A DNA stretch of 64,000 nucleotides from CAYPGT01 sp964512985 (GTDB lineage Bacteria; Cyanobacteriota; Vampirovibrionia; LMEP-6097): assembly GCA_964512985.1 (NCBI GenBank), contig CAZELI010000001.1, forward strand, positions 124,001-188,000. Reading direction: 5' to 3'. This document shows, one piece after another, positions 58,180 through 64,000 of this stretch. The translations under genes and the position numbers were made by a program. Every line of letters starts with the position of its first letter. The stretch's first letter is position 1. The notes under the pieces are model-generated. The model was not told where the DNA came from. It saw only the letters and a program-made list of their open reading frames with translations, and did no database searches.

Positions 58180-58857
58180 TTATAAGCCAGCGCCCACTTT
58201 GGCTAGGTGGTTAATAGTCTCGATGCCAATATAGGTTAAAACTGCAAACACTACTACCCCAATCCAAGACACCACTTCTTGAGAGCGCTTACCAATGGTG
58301 ATGCCCCAAGTAATGCAAAAACCCCAGAGTCCATTAGCGAAGTGATAGTTAATACTGACTAAAGAAACAACATAGAACCAATAAACGCTAAACGGATTGA
58401 TATAAGGTATCTCTGGTAAGCCAGGTATAGACTGGGTTCCAGCGAGAGTCTTAGCGACATAGTTATAATCTAGCTCATGTACTGTCTTAAATTGCATGAT
58501 GTGATAGTAGATATAAACCATCGCAATGATACCCGTTACTCTCTGAAGTACGTATCTAAAGTTCTCTAGTCCTTTATACTGCATATGATTAGGACGTGCA
58601 GTGGTGGAGATTAAGATGCCATATAACGCATGAAAACCAATGGGGATAAACAATACAATCCACTCAATATATTCTACGAAAGGCAACTCTCTTAGAAAAT
58701 TGATAACAGTATTATAGTTCTCAGCACTGACCAAAGCTGTGCTATTAGCAAAAAGGTGAAATATTAAGAAGCCACCAATAGGCACTATACCGCTTAAAGA
58801 ATGAAGTCTTCTTAGGTAAAAGTTATCTTGTAAATTTTTCAAATCCATCATTGCCAT
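58180..58857 (-). CDS. Succinate dehydrogenase cytochrome b558-type subunit
   Basis: The 225-residue protein has five hydrophobic helices and resembles the single-subunit, di-heme anchor SdhC of B. subtilis-type succinate:menaquinone reductases: RRLHSLSGIVPIGGFLIFHL (around residue 17), then GFHALYGI, YYHIMQF and INYHFANGLWGF, whose His residues are heme ligands. It anchors the flavoprotein and Fe-S subunits and carries electrons to the quinone. sdhA and sdhB are not adjacent on either side, so they lie elsewhere. Succinate oxidation or fumarate reduction cannot be distinguished. Confidence 0.88.
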   Translation of the reverse strand: MAMMDLKNLQDNFYLRRLHSLSGIVPIGGFLIFHLFANSTALVSAENYNTVINFLRELPFVEYIEWIVLFIPIGFHALYGILISTTARPNHMQYKGLENFRYVLQRVTGIIAMVYIYYHIMQFKTVHELDYNYVAKTLAGTQSIPGLPEIPYINPFSVYWFYVVSLVSINYHFANGLWGFCITWGITIGKRSQEVVSWIGVVVFAVLTYIGIETINHLAKVGAGL

Positions 58858-58939
58858 TGTAACCCAAGATTTCGACTTCGTCGAAACGTTAGCTTTTATG
58901 TTAAAAAAGTAACGGGAGCGTGTGAAGTCAGAACGTTAC

Positions 58940-59533
58940 CTAAGCTGCTGATCTCAGCATTAAATTCCCTATAGAATATCTAGAAAGTTCATCGAATACT
59001 ATCAATGCATCTGCGCGGTTTTCGTAGCTTGGTCCTATCTGTACCGTAAAATATTTAGAATCATGCAGTATTTCTAGAGGGACTCCGAGCTTCTCTGAAA
59101 GTTCTTGCTTGAATTTTTCGGCTTCTGCCAGGGTTAAGAAATTACCAGTGGTGATAACGATACCGTGAGTCTGTTTAAATATACCTGTGCTGGTTTCATC
59201 AATCCTGCTATTAGATTGAGTTTCCGCTGTCATTCCAGAGTTCACTGCTGCAGGTTTGAAAACAAACATTAAAGCATATATTATTCCAACTGCCACCAAA
59301 GCATACAAAATTACTCGAAGGTTTTTAAGCTTGGATTTTTTAGAATTTCTTTTAAGAAATTTTTCTTGGGAAAGTTTTTGGGCAACAATTTTCAATTCGT
59401 CATTAGGTTGTTTATTAAGCTGTGAGTTAATAAGACCACCGATATATACAGGCTTAACTCCAAGCCTTCTTGAGCCACGGTTTATTATCATGTTAGCGAT
59501 TTTGATCTTATTTAATTTTTCAGCGGTATTCAT
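58940..59533 (-). CDS. Single-pass membrane protein with SPOR domain
   Basis: The 197-residue protein has a basic cytoplasmic N-terminus of about 70 residues, a transmembrane helix (about residues 72-92) and a periplasmic C-terminal SPOR domain (about 123-195: GIVITTGNFLTLAEAEKF, FTVQIGPSYENRADALIVFD). SPOR domains bind denuded peptidoglycan glycans at the division septum. The role is likely in division or wall remodelling. It is divergent from the next small exported protein with a 53-base gap. Confidence 0.8.
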   Translation of the reverse strand: MNTAEKLNKIKIANMIINRGSRRLGVKPVYIGGLINSQLNKQPNDELKIVAQKLSQEKFLKRNSKKSKLKNLRVILYALVAVGIIYALMFVFKPAAVNSGMTAETQSNSRIDETSTGIFKQTHGIVITTGNFLTLAEAEKFKQELSEKLGVPLEILHDSKYFTVQIGPSYENRADALIVFDELSRYSIGNLMLRSAA

Positions 59534-59586
59534 ATTGGGTAAGCTTGTTTAAGTGTATCACACGTATGTAATTTTAGCTCTAGGTT

Positions 59587-60024
59587 ATGATTATAGCTGT
59601 GAGATTTATATATCTAATATTACTGATAGTTTTAATGATGCCGCAGCAATTAAATGCTGTATCTAATAAATGTAAAGAAGATACTGTACCTTTAGTAGAT
59701 TTGGTCTCAGAGCCCAAAAAATTCCTCGGTAAGCGAGTAGTTATTAAAGGTGAATTTAACTCTTTCTCTACCCTTCCCTTGGATTATGAGAAAGCAATGC
59801 GTTCATCTAAGGATTATATTGGACTAGTTTTATCTAGGCCAGATCATACAGAGATCCCGCTAGTAGAGCTTAAGCTAGCAGCTCCGCTAAAAATGTTCAA
59901 GGATAATTCTATTAATATAGAACATGGTAATAAAGTAATACTTAGGGCTAAGGTTTACGCAGTGGCACTTGGTGAGCCATGGCTAGATGTGGAGAATATC
60001 GAAGTAGAAACTGATAATGGCTAG
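59587..60024 (+). CDS. Exported small beta-rich (OB-fold-like) protein
   Basis: A 145-residue protein with a signal peptide (hydrophobic residues 5-20). The mature part has LVDLVSEPKKFLGKRVVIKG and GNKVILRAKVYAV, a pattern seen in small OB-fold proteins (a strand-turn VxVxGxF and a later VILRAKV strand). No precise family is recognised. Its stop overlaps the start of the Roadblock-like gene by eight bases, so the two are coupled. Confidence 0.55.
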   Translation: MIIAVRFIYLILLIVLMMPQQLNAVSNKCKEDTVPLVDLVSEPKKFLGKRVVIKGEFNSFSTLPLDYEKAMRSSKDYIGLVLSRPDHTEIPLVELKLAAPLKMFKDNSINIEHGNKVILRAKVYAVALGEPWLDVENIEVETDNG

Positions 60025-60355
60025 TACTATGCAGATTGATTTTTCTAAATTACTTGAAGTTAAAGGTGTGGATGGTTATATCATTCTCGATTTGGGATGC
60101 GACATCCTTGAGTCACATATTCCCGAAGGCATTGCTCTACAGCAAATTCAACAGAGTGTCAAAAACATGCTTCAATCTCAACGTATTTTAGGAGACCTCA
60201 AGTCGTCGTTACTGCTTACCGAGAAAGGTGTAGTACAAATAGCTTTTATGGGTAGTTTTTATCTGATGATTATCGCTGGGTATAATACATCTGTAGACGT
60301 TACTAGGTTAACGGCTATCGCAGATGATTTAAGAAATACCTTAACTCAAGCTTAA
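60017..60355 (+). CDS. Roadblock/LC7-like small protein
   Basis: The 112-residue protein has an alternating pattern of the Roadblock/LC7 fold: helix, VDGYIILDLGCDILESHIPE, helix, LLLTEKGVVQIAFMGSFYLMIIA, then a helix with TRLTAIADDLRNTL. Such proteins (MglB type) regulate small Ras-like GTPases in polarity or motility. No small GTPase is adjacent. The assignment is based on pattern only. It overlaps the upstream exported-protein gene by eight bases. Confidence 0.5.
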   Translation: MASTMQIDFSKLLEVKGVDGYIILDLGCDILESHIPEGIALQQIQQSVKNMLQSQRILGDLKSSLLLTEKGVVQIAFMGSFYLMIIAGYNTSVDVTRLTAIADDLRNTLTQA

Positions 60356-60387
60356 GCAATTTTATATAGAGTAAGAAAGGAGAACTT

Positions 60388-61182
60388 ATGAAAATCAAAA
60401 GAAGTATCGCAAGAATATTGACAGTAGTAGCTCTGTTCTTGACAACGTTCCCTGCGCAATCACAGAATGTTTATCAAGGACAAGTGAGCTATGTACCGCC
60501 TGGTACGCCAGTCTCTGTCTCAATGAATCAAACACTTAGTAGTGAATTTACTCGAGTGGGAGAAACTTTTACAGCAAACCTTGCTAATCCTATTTATGCA
60601 GGTGGTACTATGGTTGCTGGTCCTGGATCTCAAGTTCAAGGACAAGTAGTAGCAGTTGAGCCTGGCGGACGCGGTGGTAAACCGGGTTATATGGATTTAA
60701 GGCTAGTTGCAATTATTACTCCAGATGGTAGACATATACCGCTCTCTGCGACAGTGGATCAGACGACATTCCAGCTTGAAGCTGATGGTGGTCGTACTAG
60801 TCACTTAATTAAGACTACTGCTATTGGTGCAGGTTCTGGTGCCCTTGGTGGTTTAGTGATGAATGCTATTGGTGGCGGACAAAAAGGTAAAGGTGCTGCA
60901 ATCGGTACAGGTGTAGGTGCAGGAATAGGTTTACTTGGTGGTGCTATCCAAAGAGGTAAAGAGTTTGTTCTTATGAGTGGAACAGTTGTTCCGTTTAAAT
61001 TAGATCAAGCTATTCAGGTTCAAGGTCAAGCTCAGGCTCCAGCACAATCGTATGGTGGTGACTATGGTAACTTCCAAGCTCCTCAAGGTTATGGTAGCTA
61101 TCAACAAGCACCAGACTCTAATCCTTATGGTTACCAATCTCCTTATGGTTACCAATCACCTAATCCTTATTTAGGGAATTAG
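60388..61182 (+). CDS. Exported glycine-zipper protein
   Basis: The 264-residue protein has a signal peptide (hydrophobic residues 10-24), a beta-rich domain (about 30-135: VPPGTPVSVSMNQTLSSEF, AGGTMVAGPGSQVQG), then a glycine-zipper hydrophobic segment (about 145-195) that could insert in a membrane, and a disordered Gln/Tyr/Pro tail with repeated YGYQSP. An AAAGGAG ribosome site precedes the ATG. It is probably an envelope or outer-membrane protein. No specific function is recognised. Confidence 0.65.
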   Translation: MKIKRSIARILTVVALFLTTFPAQSQNVYQGQVSYVPPGTPVSVSMNQTLSSEFTRVGETFTANLANPIYAGGTMVAGPGSQVQGQVVAVEPGGRGGKPGYMDLRLVAIITPDGRHIPLSATVDQTTFQLEADGGRTSHLIKTTAIGAGSGALGGLVMNAIGGGQKGKGAAIGTGVGAGIGLLGGAIQRGKEFVLMSGTVVPFKLDQAIQVQGQAQAPAQSYGGDYGNFQAPQGYGSYQQAPDSNPYGYQSPYGYQSPNPYLGN

Positions 61183-61205
61183 TCATGCTATTATTTATCT
61201 AAGTA

Positions 61206-61508
61206 ATGAAGGATATACAAAATTATCAATTCTTCAAAAACTTACAGGATCTATTTTTTGTTAGGTCTATTATTCTTTATGGTTCTAGAGCTATTGGTAA
61301 GGCTAGTGAGAGGGCTGATATTGACTTAGCTCTTGTTTGTCCAGAAGCAAATGCACAAGACTGGTCTACGGTAATGGATATTATTGGAGATAAAGCTGAT
61401 ACTTTACTTAAGATAGATTGTGTAAGATTAGATACTCTACCAGATACTAGTCAGTTAAAAGCTAATATTCTTAATGAGGGAATGGTACTCTATAAACAAG
61501 ATGGCTAA
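61206..61508 (+). CDS. MntA-like minimal nucleotidyltransferase (antitoxin)
   Basis: A 100-residue nucleotidyltransferase with the signature YGSRAIGKASERADIDLAL (GSx10DxD, around residues 27-42). In the HepT/MntA system this enzyme adds AMP residues to a Tyr of the HEPN toxin and silences it. The gene is immediately followed, with overlap, by the HepT-like gene. The order (MNT first) is opposite to the other HEPN/MNT pair at 16.6 kb. Confidence 0.85.
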   Translation: MKDIQNYQFFKNLQDLFFVRSIILYGSRAIGKASERADIDLALVCPEANAQDWSTVMDIIGDKADTLLKIDCVRLDTLPDTSQLKANILNEGMVLYKQDG

Positions 61509-61890
61509 TCTTCAACAAAGTGATTCATTTAATGCATTAGGTAAAGCGCTTGATCGTCTGAAAGAAGCTCTGCAAGAGAGTCCTGAAACCAATGTACTAG
61601 CGATTGATGGAACTATTCAACGCTTTGAGTTTTCTATAGAACTGTTCTGGAAGGTTTTAAAGAAATTCCTTGCGGAAGAAGGTTATGAAGTGAAATCTCC
61701 TAAGCAGGCTCTCCAGGAAGCTTACCAAATGGAGTGGATTCATGATGAAGCTTTATGGATACAAATGTTAGAAGATAGAAACGAAACTTCTCATACGTAT
61801 GATGATGCGCTTGCTACCAAAATCTACTCGCATATTGGTGAATATTATTCTAAAATGCAGGAAGTTTATGAGATTCTAAAGACTAAGTAG
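61501..61890 (+). CDS. HepT-like HEPN toxin / nucleotidyltransferase-binding protein
   Basis: The 129-residue helical protein (HI0074 type) contains FEFSIELFWKVLKKFL and, around residue 101, RNETSHTY, an exact RX4HXY motif required for HEPN RNase activity; its Tyr is the AMPylated residue in studied systems. I use the ATG at 61501, eight bases inside the MntA gene; an ATG at 61474 would add nine residues of no family likeness. It therefore looks like an intact toxin of a type VII toxin-antitoxin pair. Confidence 0.85.
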   Translation: MANLQQSDSFNALGKALDRLKEALQESPETNVLAIDGTIQRFEFSIELFWKVLKKFLAEEGYEVKSPKQALQEAYQMEWIHDEALWIQMLEDRNETSHTYDDALATKIYSHIGEYYSKMQEVYEILKTK

Positions 61891-61909
61891 AGTTTGCTAT
61901 TATTTCTAT

Positions 61910-63880
61910 ATGACTACTGAATCTACTGCAACTAAAATCTCTATCAAACTTCCAGACGGTACCACGAGAGAAATAGAATCTGGTGCTACGGGTTTAGATC
62001 TTGCTAAGGCTATATCTTCTAGTCTTGCGAAGAAGGCTATTGCTATAGATCTTAATAATGAAGTGAAAGATTTAACTACAACCCTAAGCAATGGGGATGA
62101 AGTAAAAATTATTTGCGTTGGCGATAAGAAGAGCTATGAAGTTTTAAGACATACGACTTCGCACTTGCTTGCTAGTGTAGTGCAGAAGAAATACCCTAAC
62201 GCTAAGGTTGGTGTAGGACCAGCGACTGAGAATGGTTTCTTTTATGATTTTCGTATTGATGATCATAAGCTTACTGATGAAGATCTGTTAGAGATAGAGA
62301 AAGAGATGAAGAAGTTTGCAGCGGGGGCGCATCAAGTAATTAGAGAAGAGATCACTAATGTTGATGCTAAACTTACTGAGTTTAAAAATTCTGGTGAAAT
62401 ATACAAGGCTGAATTACTTAACGAACATCGTGATCATAATCCTACTGAGTATTACTTCGTAGATTCTAATGGCACTAAATTATGGTCAGACTTCTGTGCT
62501 GGACCGCATTTACCGAATACTAAGTTCATTAAATCACTTAAGCTAACTAATGTCTCGGGTGCTTATTGGCGCGGTAAGGAAGAGAACGATGTAATGCAAC
62601 GTGTCTATGGTACGGTATGGTGGGATGATGCAGAATTGGAACTTTATCTCACACGTAAAGAAGAAGCAGAGAAGCGTGATCACCGTAAGCTAGCACGCAC
62701 TATGGATCTATTCTCTATGCATGAAGTTGCTGGTGCTGGATTAATATTCTGGCATAGTAAGCTTGCAACCTTACGTCAGGAGCTAGAAGACTTCTGGAAG
62801 AAAGAGCATCGTAAGAATGGTTATGAGTTTGTAGTGACTCCGCATATTGCTAAGTCAGAGCTTTGGGATCTCTCTGGTCATAATTCTTTCTATCGTGAGA
62901 ATATGTACACGCTGAAAGTAGACGAAGATGATTATGTACTTAAGCCGATGAACTGTCCGTTTCATGTGCTGATATTTAAAGACTCTAAGCATAGTTATAG
63001 AGAGCTACCAGTGCGTATGGCAGAGATGGGCACTGTTTACCGCAAGGAGGCTAGTGGAGCTGTTCATGGACTCGCTCGTGTTAGAGGATTTACTCAAGAT
63101 GACGCGCATATATTTTGTACGCGCGAGCAATACGTCGAGGAGATACAAGGTGTATTTAGATTGATTCAGAAGATTTATGGCACGCTTGGTCTAAGCTTTG
63201 AAGTGGAGTTATCTACTAAGCCTGAGAAGGCTATAGGTGGAGATGAATTATGGAGCTTTGCTGAAGCTGGTCTGAAGCAGGCGCTCAATGAAATGAAGAT
63301 TAATTATGAGATCAATCCTGGTGATGGTGCGTTTTATGGACCTAAGATAGACTTCAAGCTGAAAGATGCTCTTGGCAGAATCTGGCAGGGAGCTACTATA
63401 CAGCTAGACTTTAATCTACCAGAGCGTTTTGATCTGGAGTATACCAATGCTCAAAGCGATACTGAAAGGCCAGTGATGATTCATAGAGCGATATTTGGTT
63501 CTATGGAAAGAATCTCTATGATTCTTATAGAGCATTTCGCTGGAGCTTTCCCGACCTGGTTATGTGCTGATCAAGTTATGGTTATACCTGTAACTGATAA
63601 GCATAATGAATATGCTAAGAAGATCGCTGAAGCATTACTTGACAGTGATATCAGAGCTAAAGTGGATCTCAGGGCAGAACGTATGAACTATAAAATTCGT
63701 GATGCTCAGGAGAAACAAATCCCTTATATGCTCATCATTGGTGATAAGGAGGCAGAATCTGGCAATGTTAACGTTAGGTTTAGACGTGGAGATCAACAAA
63801 AATTAATGTTATTAAGTGAATTTACTGAGAAAATTCGGGAAGAAATTAAAAGTAGAGATTTAGGTAGCTTCTTGCAGTGA
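61910..63880 (+). CDS. thrS: Threonyl-tRNA synthetase
   Basis: ThrRS charges tRNA-Thr. The 656-residue protein has the N-terminal TGS domain (about 8-70), the editing domain with RHTTSHLLASVV (around 80) and CAGPH (around 195), the class II core with zinc ligands (MNCPFH, HAVHGLAR-type VHGLARVRGF and HRAIFGS) and the C-terminal anticodon-binding domain (MVIPVTDKHNEYAKKI). No T-box leader is visible upstream. The ATG of the next gene overlaps its stop (TGATG). Confidence 0.97.
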   Translation: MTTESTATKISIKLPDGTTREIESGATGLDLAKAISSSLAKKAIAIDLNNEVKDLTTTLSNGDEVKIICVGDKKSYEVLRHTTSHLLASVVQKKYPNAKVGVGPATENGFFYDFRIDDHKLTDEDLLEIEKEMKKFAAGAHQVIREEITNVDAKLTEFKNSGEIYKAELLNEHRDHNPTEYYFVDSNGTKLWSDFCAGPHLPNTKFIKSLKLTNVSGAYWRGKEENDVMQRVYGTVWWDDAELELYLTRKEEAEKRDHRKLARTMDLFSMHEVAGAGLIFWHSKLATLRQELEDFWKKEHRKNGYEFVVTPHIAKSELWDLSGHNSFYRENMYTLKVDEDDYVLKPMNCPFHVLIFKDSKHSYRELPVRMAEMGTVYRKEASGAVHGLARVRGFTQDDAHIFCTREQYVEEIQGVFRLIQKIYGTLGLSFEVELSTKPEKAIGGDELWSFAEAGLKQALNEMKINYEINPGDGAFYGPKIDFKLKDALGRIWQGATIQLDFNLPERFDLEYTNAQSDTERPVMIHRAIFGSMERISMILIEHFAGAFPTWLCADQVMVIPVTDKHNEYAKKIAEALLDSDIRAKVDLRAERMNYKIRDAQEKQIPYMLIIGDKEAESGNVNVRFRRGDQQKLMLLSEFTEKIREEIKSRDLGSFLQ

Positions 63881-64000
63881 TGAATACACCGACAAGTCAA
63901 GAATTAAGTATGTTGTGCTTGGGCTCGCCCATTGAAGCTGCGATGCTTGAACAGTTAAAGGCTATTGAGAAACCAGATATTGCTGATATTCAATGGGTAC
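63880..64000 (+). CDS. 5' end of an unidentified gene, cut by the window
   Basis: An ATG at 63880 overlaps the thrS stop and opens a frame of 40 residues that leaves the window (MNTPTSQELSMLCLGSPIEA start). Translational coupling to thrS makes it likely to be real. Too little is present to name a family; there is no signal peptide. Confidence 0.5.
   Translation, partial: MNTPTSQELSMLCLGSPIEAAMLEQLKAIEKPDIADIQWV

Noticed and set aside
61891..61909. Possible T-box leader before thrS
   Set aside because: Only 19 bases separate thrS from the preceding gene, too short for a T-box and with no terminator hairpin.

Overview
The window is an AT-rich bacterial chromosome segment from a diderm (Gram-negative-type) organism. 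Evidence for an outer membrane is a secretin, a heptosyltransferase-family enzyme and exported lipoprotein-like proteins. Housekeeping genes (hflX, der, metH, metF, lepB, mreBC, rsfS, atpG, deoA, murQ, sdhC-like, thrS, rseP) are scattered in short operons rather than in the textbook clusters. The mixture of glycine-zipper exported proteins, a Roadblock-like protein, a cytochrome b558-type SdhC and many lineage-specific low-complexity proteins would fit a non-photosynthetic relative of cyanobacteria (Vampirovibrionia/Melainabacteria), but this is an inference and no rRNA is present to settle it.

Layout. 1-1.7 kb: end of an AbiEi-like antitoxin gene and a putative toxin/immunity pair. 1.7-5.8 kb: hflX, aminotransferase, plsC-like acyltransferase and a Tat-exported superoxide dismutase. 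5.8-10.4 kb: two Ala/Gln/Pro/Thr-rich proteins with their own promoters, a YkgJ-type cysteine-cluster protein and a highly charged coiled-coil protein. 10.5-14.5 kb: a secretin, its overlapping partner and a catalytically degenerate tyrosine-recombinase-like protein. 14.5-16.5 kb: frmA and small genes. 16.5-21.4 kb: an accessory region of toxin-antitoxin and nuclease genes (HEPN/MNT, DUF1016, a decayed AbiE pair). It ends at tRNA-His, whose 3' end is repeated twice inside the region, as expected for integration sites. 21.4-23.8 kb: a histidine kinase with a pseudoreceiver-GGDEF-pseudoreceiver protein. 23.8-31.2 kb: a glycan-decoration cluster (carbamoyltransferase, SxtJ/DUF5989-type small membrane proteins, MBOAT acyltransferase, two SGNH proteins, a sialate-esterase-like protein). 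31.2-32.3 kb: a REP-associated transposase (RAYT) bounded by perfect 35-bp inverted repeats. 32.3-38.5 kb: rseP, GT9, der, ClC antiporter and an ABC permease. 38.5-49.9 kb: a membrane Fe-S oxidoreductase, metH, lepB, a GT39 transferase, unknowns and deoA. 50-56.5 kb: atpG, murQ, an OppF-like ATPase, metF, mreBC and rsfS. 56.5-64 kb: fic, sdhC-like, SPOR, small exported proteins, a MntA/HepT pair, thrS and the start of another gene.

The most distinctive property is the density of palindromic repeat families. One repeat of about 35 bp occurs twice between genes and a third time in frame inside metH. A 33-bp repeat is tandemly duplicated in frame inside atpG. Three long composite inverted repeats lie between genes; their hairpin tips differ but remain self-complementary. 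A 126-bp hairpin element sits in the glycan cluster. The other strong lead is the tRNA-His island with tandem attachment-like repeats and no integrase of its own. Two genes (abiEi and one SGNH gene) carry family-typical or membrane-anchor N-termini that continue upstream past any ATG/GTG/TTG to ATA/ATT triplets behind a Shine-Dalgarno-like sequence. I do not see a single obviously unprecedented multi-gene system; these leads are the best candidates.
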